DNA of 12,503 bases from an uncultured Prevotella sp. (lineage in GTDB: Bacteria > Bacteroidota > Bacteroidia > Bacteroidales > Bacteroidaceae): the NCBI GenBank assembly GCA_900548195.1, contig URJQ01000091.1, positions 1-12,503 on the forward strand, read 5' to 3'. Positions 7,924 to 12,503 of the stretch are shown here, in pieces. The translations under genes and the position numbers were made by a program. The number at the start of each line of letters is the position of its first letter. Within the stretch, counting starts at the first letter, position 1. The notes under the pieces are model-generated. The model had not been told where the DNA came from. It was given only the letters and a program-made list of their open reading frames with translations, and searched no databases.

Positions 7924-9279
7924 ATGTTTGAAAATCTTAGTGACAGACTCGAACGCTCGTTTAAAATTCTGAAAGGTGAAGGCAAAATCACCGAAATCAA
8001 CGTAGCCGAGACTCTCAAAGACGTTCGTCGCGCTCTTCTCGATGCCGACGTCAACTATAAAGTGGCAAAGACTTTCACCGACCAGGTGAAGAAGAAAGCA
8101 CTGGGCATGAATGTGCTTACTGCCATCAAGCCTGGACAGCTGATGGTGAAACTGGTGCATGATGAACTTGCAGAACTCATGGGCGGCGAAGCAACCGATC
8201 TCAACCTTCAGCAGCGTCCTGCCATTATCCTTATGGCTGGTCTCAATGGTGCGGGTAAGACTACTATGTCAGGCAAACTTGCCTTGATGCTCAAGACAAA
8301 GAAAAACCGCAAGCCTCTGCTCGCTGCCTGTGATACTTTCCGTCCCGCTGCTATGGAGCAGTTGAGAGTGTTGGCAGAGCAAGTCGATGTGCCTATCTAT
8401 CTCGAAGAAGGTGCTAAGGATCCTATCGCTGTGGCGAAGAATGCTATCCAGGAAGCTAAAGCTAAGGGATACGACACAGTAATCGTCGATACTGCGGGAC
8501 GTCAGAGTATTGACGAAGAACTGATGCTCCAGATTGAGCAAATCAAGAAGGCTGTCAGCCCTGACGAGACTCTCCTCGTAGTTGATGCAATGACTGGTCA
8601 GGATGCGGTAAACACAGCAAAGGTGTTCAATGAGCGACTCGAGATTGACGGCGTAATCCTTACAAAGCTCGATGGCGACTCACGTGGTGGTGCCGCTCTC
8701 AGTATCCGTTCCGTTGTTACAAAACCTATCAAATTCATCGGTACAGGCGAGAAGATGGAAGCACTCGACGTATTCCATCCTGAACGTATGGCTGACCGAA
8801 TCCTCGGCATGGGTGATGTTGTCTCCCTCGTAGAGCGCGCCCAGGAGCAGTTTGACATGGAAGAGGCAAAACGCCTGGAAAAGAAAATCAAGAAAAATCA
8901 GTTTGATTTCAATGACTTCCTTGGTCAGATTCAGCAGATCAAGAAGATGGGTAACATCAAGGATCTTGCAGCCATGATCCCTGGCGTAGGAAAAGCTATC
9001 AAGGACGTGGAAATCAGCGACGAACCTTTCAAGAATATTGAGGCTATCATCTACTCTATGACTCCAAAGGAGCGTCAGCATCCTGAAATCCTCAATCAGT
9101 CTCGCCGTATGCGTATCGCAAAGGGTTCTGGCACTGATATTCAGGAAGTCAACAAGCTCATCAAGCAGTTTGATCAGACACGAAAAATGATGAAGATGGT
9201 CAGCGGTATGGGCTCAAGCAAGATGGCGCAGATGGCGAACGCTATGAAGGCTATGCGTGGCGGTATGCCTAAGATGTAA
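7924..9279 (+). CDS. ffh: signal recognition particle protein (SRP54 GTPase)
   Basis: A 451-residue Ffh. With 4.5S RNA it binds signal sequences of nascent membrane proteins and docks with FtsY at the inner membrane. The N domain spans about residues 1-95. The G domain has the P-loop GLNGAGKTT (106-114), DTFRPAAMEQL (137-147), DTAGR (189-193) and TKLDGDSRGG (247-256), followed by GTGEKMEALDVFHPERMADRILGMGD. The methionine-rich M domain (about 325-451) ends in a Met-dense helix, KMMKMVSGMGSSKM onward, typical of the signal-peptide-binding C-terminus. The gene is intact and of normal length. The ATG at 7924 starts the canonical MFENLSDRL. It is followed by folD on the same strand after 172 bases that contain large inverted repeats, so co-transcription with folD is uncertain. 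Confidence 0.98.
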   Translation: MFENLSDRLERSFKILKGEGKITEINVAETLKDVRRALLDADVNYKVAKTFTDQVKKKALGMNVLTAIKPGQLMVKLVHDELAELMGGEATDLNLQQRPAIILMAGLNGAGKTTMSGKLALMLKTKKNRKPLLAACDTFRPAAMEQLRVLAEQVDVPIYLEEGAKDPIAVAKNAIQEAKAKGYDTVIVDTAGRQSIDEELMLQIEQIKKAVSPDETLLVVDAMTGQDAVNTAKVFNERLEIDGVILTKLDGDSRGGAALSIRSVVTKPIKFIGTGEKMEALDVFHPERMADRILGMGDVVSLVERAQEQFDMEEAKRLEKKIKKNQFDFNDFLGQIQQIKKMGNIKDLAAMIPGVGKAIKDVEISDEPFKNIEAIIYSMTPKERQHPEILNQSRRMRIAKGSGTDIQEVNKLIKQFDQTRKMMKMVSGMGSSKMAQMANAMKAMRGGMPKM

Positions 9280-9309
9280 TCTTTACACGTGTTTTTAAAA
9301 AAATGTTGT

Positions 9310-9389
9310 TTTGTGGTTTGGTTGTTTTGTTATTTTGTTAAATTTACAAACAACCAGACAACAAAATCACAAAACAACAAAACCACAAA
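9310..9389 (+). repeat. 30-bp near-perfect inverted repeat in the ffh-folD spacer
   Basis: The left arm at 9310-9339 and right arm at 9360-9389 are complementary at 28 of 30 positions, with a 20-base loop. The arms are strongly strand-asymmetric: the left uses only G and T apart from one A, and the right only A and C apart from one T. It starts 30 bases after the ffh stop and could serve as a terminator or mRNA-stabilising hairpin, although no poly-T tail follows. ACAACAAAAC-type sequence also occurs upstream of the HU-like gene (about 12150-12187). Confidence 0.85.
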
Positions 9390-9422
9390 CCCGCCACAGT
9401 GCCAACGGATTCTACCGTTGGA
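9390..9422 (-). repeat. second copy of the CCAACGG palindromic repeat
   Basis: The reverse complement of this segment matches window positions 10-42 at 30 of 33 bases, including the palindrome CCAACGG/CCGTTGG and the GTGGCGGG tail. It directly abuts the 30-bp inverted repeat, so the two may form one composite element of about 113 bp. It ends 29 bases before the folD start codon. Confidence 0.8.
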
Positions 9423-9451
9423 TAACAAATGGCAAAACCACCAAATATACT

Positions 9452-10336
9452 ATGGAATATCAACTTATCGACGGAAAAGCGACAGCAACAGCCATTAAGG
9501 CTGAGATTGCCGAAGAAGTGAAAAACATTATGGCAAACGGAGGCAAACAGCCTCACCTCGCAGCCATTCTCGTGGGGCATGATGGAGGCTCAGAGACCTA
9601 TGTCAAAAATAAAGTGCTCGCTTGTGAAGCTTGTGGTTTTAAATCCACATTGGTGCGCTATGAAGCTGATGTTACAGAGGAAGAACTTCTCAACTGTGTA
9701 GAGAAATTCAACAACGACCCTGACATAGATGGATTTATCGTGCAGCTTCCTTTGCCTAAGCATATCGATGAGCAAAAAGTCATCGAAGCTATAGATTACC
9801 GTAAGGACGTGGACGGCTTCCATCCAGTCAACGTAGGACGTATGGCTATAGGATTGCCTTGCTTTATCTCTGCAACTCCTCTCGGCATCATAACCCTTCT
9901 TCGACGTTACAATATAGAGACTTCTGGCAAGAAATGCGTTGTGCTCGGACGTTCAAACATCGTAGGCAAGCCAATGGCTCAACTGATGATGCAGAAGCAG
10001 TATGGTGATTCCACTGTGACTGTTTGCCATTCACGTTCCAAGGACTTGAAAAAGGAATGCCAAGAGGCCGATATTATCATCGCTGCAATAGGACGTCCCG
10101 ATTTCGTTACCGCTGACATGGTGAAGAAGGGTGCTGTGATTATCGACGTCGGCACCACTCGTGTTCCTGACCCTACTCGCAAGAGCGGTTTCCGTCTCAA
10201 TGGCGATGTGAAGTTTGATGAAGTAGCACCGCTTTGCTCTTATATCACTCCGGTACCTGGCGGAGTAGGTCCGATGACCATCTGCTCTCTTATGAAGAAT
10301 ACTCTTGCGGCAGGAAAGAAGGAGTATTACAAGTAG
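9452..10336 (+). CDS. folD: bifunctional methylenetetrahydrofolate dehydrogenase / methenyltetrahydrofolate cyclohydrolase
   Basis: A 294-residue FolD that interconverts 5,10-methylene-THF, 5,10-methenyl-THF and 10-formyl-THF in cytoplasmic one-carbon metabolism. Catalytic residues sit in the YVKNK motif (Y50, K54), with VQLPLP (97-102) and DVDGFHPVNVGRM (119-131). The NAD(P) Rossmann fold carries VVLGRSNIVGKP (163-174) and CHSRS (192-196). The C-terminal PVPGGVGPMT signature is at 267-276. The usual PCTPxG is SATPLG (140-145) here, a mild variation. The frame is open upstream to 9311, but that extension reads through the inverted repeats and is unlike FolD. The ATG at 9452 (MEYQLIDGK) gives the usual length. 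The leader before it is A-rich with no Shine-Dalgarno, as expected in Bacteroidetes. Confidence 0.97.
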   Translation: MEYQLIDGKATATAIKAEIAEEVKNIMANGGKQPHLAAILVGHDGGSETYVKNKVLACEACGFKSTLVRYEADVTEEELLNCVEKFNNDPDIDGFIVQLPLPKHIDEQKVIEAIDYRKDVDGFHPVNVGRMAIGLPCFISATPLGIITLLRRYNIETSGKKCVVLGRSNIVGKPMAQLMMQKQYGDSTVTVCHSRSKDLKKECQEADIIIAAIGRPDFVTADMVKKGAVIIDVGTTRVPDPTRKSGFRLNGDVKFDEVAPLCSYITPVPGGVGPMTICSLMKNTLAAGKKEYYK

Positions 10337-10370
10337 AAGATTTCCATGGTTGGTGATTGCAGAACTGACG

Positions 10371-10391
10371 TCGAACGGTAAATGCTGTTGG
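10371..10391 (+). repeat. degraded third copy of the CCAACGG palindromic repeat
   Basis: This segment matches positions 10-30 at 18 of 21 bases in the same orientation. The differences partly preserve pairing (AACGG with CTGTT, one G-T). The GTGGCGGG tail is not conserved. It lies 35 bases after the folD stop. Confidence 0.5.
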
Positions 10392-10399
10392 TGTGATGA

Positions 10400-10557
10400 C
10401 TTTGGCTTATTTGGCTTGACAAACAACAAAGTTGTTCCCTTGTCAATGTAGTAAATGTTTGCCCCTTCAAAAACAATCTCTGAGCCGTTGTAATTTTACG
10501 GATAAGATTTCCTTGAGTTAACACGTAAAAGTCGTCAGAATCGCCTAAAAAAGGCAA
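10400..10557 (-). pseudogene. possible frameshifted gene remnant
   Basis: Minus-strand codons from 10557 to 10495 read FLGDSDDFYVLTQGNLIRK. In another frame from about 10495 downward they read NYNGSEIVFEGANIYYIDKG, then TTLLFVKPNKPK. Both have protein-like composition. They would join if the A-run at 10494-10497 (minus strand) had one more base. The second frame then runs into folD antisense without a natural stop, and a stop precedes the first piece. I recognise no family. A competing plus-strand frame (10506-10637, ending KKQPKQEEKAKY) has no start codon before 10591. At most one of these is likely to be real. Confidence 0.25.
10416..10446 (+). terminator. two-step hairpin downstream of folD
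   Basis: TTGACAA (10416-10422) pairs with TTGTCAA (10440-10446), and within it AACAA (10425-10429) pairs with TTGTT (10432-10436). It lies 80 bases after the folD stop. There is no strong T-run after it, so a terminator role is only possible. Confidence 0.3.
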
Positions 10558-10714
10558 AATTCGCTATTGTATCATTTGTGGCGCGGATGTTCAGTTACAA
10601 GAAACAACCAAAACAAGAGGAAAAGGCTAAATACTAAGCCTCAGGCATGTCAGGATTCTCTAACGTCAGACTTGGCGTCGGAATCTAAATGGTAATGTTT
10701 TTAAAGACACGAGA

Positions 10715-10786
10715 CGAGGTGTCACAAATTGTATTGACGAATGAGGTTGCAATCAGTAGCCTTGTCCGTCAATGCTTAATCAGCAT
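10715..10786 (-). pseudogene. decayed relative of the small ORF at 10807-10932
   Basis: Aligned without gaps from its ATG, this segment matches the first 72 bases of the ORF at 10807-10932 at about 45 positions by my count. Shared blocks are AAGCAT, CTA, GTCAAT and GAC at the same codon positions. Codon 6 is TGA where the other copy has TTA, so the frame is broken. The copies are offset by 146 bp in the same orientation. Confidence 0.35.
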
Positions 10787-10806
10787 CCTCATAGAGCCTG
10801 GGATGG

Positions 10807-10932
10807 TTATAATATTTCGCTCTTACGCACCGGAGTCACTAAAAGGGTGATGAGAAGGCTAAGTGTGTCATACATTACATTGACGGAGGAAGCAGAAGTC
10901 GGTAGCCCCCCCTGTAAATGCTTGATATTCAT
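10807..10932 (-). CDS. 41-residue small protein candidate, unrecognised
   Basis: A short ORF beginning MNIKHLQGGLPTSASSVN and ending TPVRKSEIL. I do not recognise it. The case for expression is context: a near-consensus promoter (TTG, 20 bases, TACCTTTG at 10987-11017) would start transcription near 10980, some 48 bases before the ATG at 10932. The frame extends to 10989, but that longer start lies inside the -7 box and could not be on this transcript, so the internal ATG is preferred. A hydrophobic stretch (LSLLITLLV) occupies the last third. It could instead be non-coding RNA. The second, broken copy at 10715-10786 suggests a repeated element rather than a core gene. Confidence 0.3.
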   Translation of the reverse strand: MNIKHLQGGLPTSASSVNVMYDTLSLLITLLVTPVRKSEIL

Positions 10933-10986
10933 AACTTTATAAATTAGAGGGGATGTATGTTTTAGGTTGTTGTTCTTATTGTATTG

Positions 10987-11017
10987 CAAAGGTAATAAAA
11001 ATAGTCGAATTGTGCAA
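10987..11017 (-). promoter_or_regulatory. near-consensus Bacteroidetes promoter
   Basis: Read on the minus strand, TTG (11017-11015), 20 bases, then TACCTTTG (10994-10987) matches the TTTG/TAnnTTTG consensus. It points leftward into the small ORF at 10807-10932. The 154-bp inverted repeat begins 17 bases upstream of its -33 box. Confidence 0.55.
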
Positions 11018-11033
11018 GAAAATAGTAGAATAA

Positions 11034-11187
11034 CTTAGATTCTTAGATACTTAGATATTTTTTTACACCCCCCTCTGTCTATCTTTGTTCTAATAATAAT
11101 ATATATATATTATATATATATTATTATTAAGAAAACAAGAGTGGTGTAGGGTGTGTTTTTAATTATCTAATTATCTAAGTATCTAAG
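11034..11187. repeat. 154-bp nested inverted repeat around a 39-bp AT palindrome
   Basis: The centre (11091-11129) is an odd-length palindrome with two perfectly complementary 19-base arms and one central base. Outside it ACACCC (11065-11070) pairs with GGGTGT (11149-11154), and CTTAGATACTTAGATA (11042-11057) pairs perfectly with the 16 bases at 11172-11187. Each outer arm is itself built from a 7-8-bp CTTAGATA unit. There is no internal gene. The form resembles a MITE or large REP-like element, but I see no clear target-site duplication at the ends. Confidence 0.75.
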
Positions 11188-11317
11188 GGAACACTTTTTC
11201 ACAACCGTTAAAGCAAAGAAAAATTTCCTCCGTGTCGACAACTTGAAAATATGTTAACGCAGTGCTTTCGGAGGAAGAAAAAGAGGGAAAAACGTGGAAT
11301 ATGACTGGCGCGCGCGC

Positions 11318-11427
11318 GATAACTAAGTTATCACACTGCAATAACTAAGTTATTGCCCCTCAATATCAATGCTTTCACCCCTCAATATCAATGCATTTCG
11401 GGCACTTTTCCGTGCGTTTCGGGCGAA
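11318..11427 (+). repeat. 21-22-bp shingled repeat array with twin palindromes
   Basis: Two odd-centred palindromes with the shared core ATAACTAAGTTAT lie at 11318-11332 and 11340-11354, exactly 22 bp apart. CCCCTCAATATCAATGC then occurs at 11356-11372 and 11378-11394, again 22 bp apart. TGC-A/G-TTTCGGGC follows at 11392 and 11413, 21 bp apart. Each unit therefore shares half its sequence with the next. The spacing is about two helical turns, so all copies would present on one DNA face. Confidence 0.7.
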
Positions 11428-11445
11428 AAAAGACCGTCTTTTTTC
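11425..11445. repeat. 21-bp odd-centred palindrome
   Basis: GAAAAAAGAC and GTCTTTTTTC flank a single C. The T-rich half could work as a compact terminator on either strand, but a one-base loop cannot fold as RNA without opening inner pairs. Confidence 0.6.
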
Positions 11446-11451
11446 TTGCTC

Positions 11452-11486
11452 TTTTGCAATGCTCTGACAGCCAAAGCATTGCAAAA
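11452..11486. repeat. 12-bp perfect stem-loop
   Basis: TTTTGCAATGCT (11452-11463) and AGCATTGCAAAA (11475-11486) are perfect arms around an 11-base loop. The A/T base of the stem gives a bidirectional terminator-like form for leftward transcription from the DUF4248 gene, whose stop is 131 bases away. No long T-tract follows on either strand. Confidence 0.6.
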
Positions 11487-11616
11487 TCAGCGAGAATCGC
11501 GTATTTGCGGACGGATTTTCTGGCTTGGATTTTATTTGTTAATAAATTGATGATTTGCGCTTTGGAATAAAATATCAATAAATAAAAATAGAAAAATATA
11601 TGTAACCTTTCGGCTC

Positions 11617-11814
11617 TCAGGGCTCGCCTAAGTAGTCGTAAATCATGGATATTTGCTTCTCGGTGAGTGTGTGTGTCCTACTTCTGTAGCCTGTTTTGGA
11701 TAATTTTCTGACCAGCGGTTTGCAGTTGTTTATCCATGAGGTAAGTTTCTCGGATGCCGACTTCTCGGCAATATTGGGGAAATATAGCGTTGCAATCTCT
11801 CTCTTTGTTTTCAT
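11617..11814 (-). CDS. DUF4248 family protein
   Basis: A 65-residue protein matching the short Bacteroidetes DUF4248 family, function unknown. Family-like features are IATLYFPN near the N-terminus (residues 7-14), a SWINNCKPL segment (26-34), TGYRSRTHTLT (41-51) and the C-terminal YLGEP. The ATG at 11814 is chosen over the longer frame (to 11988) because a promoter lies between them, and the family begins with a short charged segment before the Y/F-P motif. In many Bacteroidales genomes this gene sits back to back with an HU-like gene, as here. Usually a DUF3987 (primase/VirE-like) gene accompanies it; none is found downstream, where repeats begin instead. The leader is only about 20 bases. 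Confidence 0.85.
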   Translation of the reverse strand: MKTKREIATLYFPNIAEKSASEKLTSWINNCKPLVRKLSKTGYRSRTHTLTEKQISMIYDYLGEP

Positions 11815-11840
11815 AAATCTGCAAGTTTTTTTATCAATTA

Positions 11841-11871
11841 CAAAGTTACTAATTTTCAGCGAGATATGCAA
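11841..11871 (-). promoter_or_regulatory. DUF4248 promoter
   Basis: On the minus strand TTG (11871-11869), 20 bases, then TAACTTTG (11848-11841) fits the Bacteroidetes consensus. Transcription would begin near 11834, about 20 bases before the ATG. The box spacing and CTTGC context match the promoter at 10987-11017. Confidence 0.65.
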
Positions 11872-11910
11872 GTTTTTCGCCTTAATTCTGCACTCGCAAA
11901 CGAGACGAAA

Positions 11911-11940
11911 AGCGGAAAAAAGCGGAAAAAAGCGGAAGGG
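11911..11940 (+). repeat. three 10-bp tandem units AGCGGAAAAA
   Basis: AGCGGAAAAA occurs at 11911-11920 and 11921-11930, then AGCGGAAGGG at 11931-11940. The A-runs recur once per helical turn just upstream of the HU -7 box, a pattern that can curve DNA. Confidence 0.75.
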
Positions 11941-11956
11941 ACATTTCCAGATGTTG

Positions 11957-11964
11957 TACCTTTG
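11957..11964 (+). promoter_or_regulatory. HU-like gene -7 box
   Basis: TACCTTTG within GTTGTACCTTTGCAC is an exact TAnnTTTG match. No TTG is present about 20 bases upstream, where the 10-bp A-tract repeats lie instead. It predicts a leader of roughly 218 bases for the HU-like gene. Confidence 0.5.
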
Positions 11965-12060
11965 CACTTGTAAATCGGAGACGGGCACCGCTCTGCGAGC
12001 GACACGCCCTATTTACTTCGTGCGAGTCTTCGACAAGTTTGCACTTGTAAATCGGAGACG
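11961..12060 (+). repeat. 23-bp direct repeat in the HU leader
   Basis: Positions 11961-11983 and 12038-12060 are identical over 23 bases (TTTGCACTTG, then TAAATCGGAGACG), offset by 77. Copy 1 begins within the -7 box. Copy 2 is preceded by ACAAG rather than TACC, so it lacks the promoter TA but can form the hairpin ACAAGT-TTGC-ACTTGT (12033-12048), closed by GTCT/AGAC (12026-12029, 12056-12059). Between the copies GGGC, GCTC-TGC-GAGC and GCCC (about 11983-12009) form another hairpin. Confidence 0.85.
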
Positions 12061-12187
12061 AAATGTCAGTAGAAAAAAAACAAGGCAAAAATAAGCAAAG
12101 TATTTTTATCTATTTTTATTTATTGATGTTTTATTTCTCCAAAACCAACTATACAACAAACCAACTAAACAACAAAACAACAAAACA

Positions 12188-12503
12188 ATGGCACTACTTT
12201 ACAAAATCGTGCGAGACAATCGCAAAAACTCAGGTAACCTCTATTACGGTCGTGCAGTGCAGCTTCAGATGGTCGATACCAACGCCCTTGCTGAAATCAT
12301 CCAGCGCAACTGTACCGTCAAGAAGTCTGACGTACTTGCCGTGATCAATGAGCTTATAGAGGTGATGACCGACAAGCTCCAGAACTCCTGCACCGTGAAG
12401 CTCGATGGCTTCGGCACTTTCAAGATCGGTCTGAAGACCAAGGGCGCTGACAAGCCCGAGAACTTCTCCATCTCCCGCAATGTCAGCGGTCTGCGAGTAA
12501 ACT
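12188..12503 (+). CDS. HU-like DNA-binding protein (Bacteroidetes HU-related family), 3' end outside the window
   Basis: The first 105 residues of a histone-like DNA-binding protein of the Bacteroidetes HU-related family (TIGR01201 type), longer than canonical HU. It opens MALLYKIVRDNRKNSGNLYYGRAV, the family's extra N-terminal segment. The HU fold follows: helices around LAEIIQRNCTVKKSDVLAVI (residues 34-53), then the KLDGFGTFKIG strand (70-80) equivalent to HU's GFGxF. The ATG at 12188 follows an A/C-rich leader with no Shine-Dalgarno. The frame is open to the window edge, so the gene is truncated by the window rather than broken. Such genes usually pair divergently with DUF4248 and precede an N-acetylmuramoyl-L-alanine amidase, often with a very small protein between; that part would be beyond 12503. 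Confidence 0.92.
   Translation, partial: MALLYKIVRDNRKNSGNLYYGRAVQLQMVDTNALAEIIQRNCTVKKSDVLAVINELIEVMTDKLQNSCTVKLDGFGTFKIGLKTKGADKPENFSISRNVSGLRVN

Larger units (their letters stand above)
10337..11616. other. 1.28-kb spacer without a firm gene, rich in repeats and gene remnants
   Basis: No confidently recognised gene lies between folD and the DUF4248 gene. From left to right I see a degraded copy of the window-start palindrome (10371-10391), a hairpin (10416-10446), reading-frame scraps on both strands (10400-10637), a small minus-strand ORF with promoter (10807-10994) and its decayed relative (10715-10786), and a 154-bp nested inverted repeat (11034-11187). An 8-bp inverted pair TTCCTCCG/CGGAGGAA (11225-11232, 11269-11276) comes next, then a GC run CGCGCGCG near 11311, a 21-22-bp repeat array (11318-11427) and two more palindromes (11425-11486). 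The sequence 11487-11616 is AT-rich with nothing I can name. Confidence 0.8.
11815..12187. other. DUF4248/HU divergent control region
   Basis: This is a 373-bp stretch with no gene. It contains the minus-strand DUF4248 promoter (11841-11871), a 10-bp tandem repeat (11911-11940), the likely HU -7 box (11957-11964), two copies of a 23-bp sequence (11961-11983, 12038-12060), hairpins at 11984-12009 and 12026-12059, an AT-rich run, and an A/C-rich ACAACAAAAC tract leading into the HU start codon. Confidence 0.8.

Noticed and set aside
9311..9451. Upstream extension of folD by 47 codons
   Set aside because: It translates the inverted repeat and CCAACGG palindrome into Q/T/K-rich sequence unlike any FolD N-terminus. 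The ATG at 9452 gives normal length.
11318..11427. CRISPR array
   Set aside because: Units share alternating halves and lack constant repeats with unique spacers. The 22-bp period is too short and no cas genes are near.
11353..11578. Overlapping open frames of about 65 codons on both strands (11353-11550 plus, 11375-11578 minus)
   Set aside because: They run through the repeat array and palindromes with no promoter. The open frames probably follow from symmetric repeat sequence.
11720..11735. DnaA-box-like TTATCCATG suggesting an origin
   Set aside because: It is a single imperfect match inside the DUF4248 coding sequence, with no cluster and no dnaA or dnaN nearby.
11815..11988. N-terminal extension of the DUF4248 gene
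   Set aside because: It would cross the gene's own promoter and the 10-bp tandem repeat, and the extra residues do not resemble the family.

Overview
The window looks like chromosomal DNA from a Bacteroidales bacterium, most likely Prevotella or a close relative. The evidence is Bacteroidetes-style promoters (a TTG-type -33 box, about 20 bases, then TAnnTTTG), A-rich leaders without Shine-Dalgarno sequences, a fused HisB of the Bacteroidales type, and a DUF4248 gene facing a Bacteroidetes HU-like gene. No phage, CRISPR, tRNA or rRNA gene was seen.

Layout. Positions 1-155 hold GC-rich palindromic and tandem repeats. From 7614 down to 156 the minus strand carries valS (valyl-tRNA synthetase), an unrecognised six-span membrane protein, hisB (fused histidinol-phosphatase / imidazoleglycerol-phosphate dehydratase), uxaB (tagaturonate reductase) and a DUF2400/TIGR02757 gene. 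A 309-bp divergent control region (7615-7923) separates valS from the plus-strand pair ffh (SRP GTPase) and folD (methylene-THF dehydrogenase/cyclohydrolase). The ffh-folD spacer contains a 30-bp inverted repeat and a second, inverted copy of the palindrome at the window start.

Positions 10337-11616 are about 1.3 kb without a firm gene but dense in structure. They include a degraded third copy of the palindrome, reading-frame scraps that look like a frameshifted gene, a 41-codon minus-strand ORF with a good promoter and a decayed second copy, a 154-bp nested inverted repeat around a 39-bp AT palindrome, a 21-22-bp shingled array, and two further palindromes. The window ends with a small DUF4248 gene (minus) and, across a 373-bp intergenic region, the start of an HU-like DNA-binding protein gene (plus, cut by the window end) with a long, structured, duplicated leader.

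Functionally the genes are mostly unrelated housekeeping and metabolic genes: translation, protein targeting, one-carbon metabolism, histidine synthesis and hexuronate catabolism. I see no coherent undescribed multi-gene system. The unusual material is the repeat-rich 10.3-12.2 kb segment and the DUF4248/HU module next to it.
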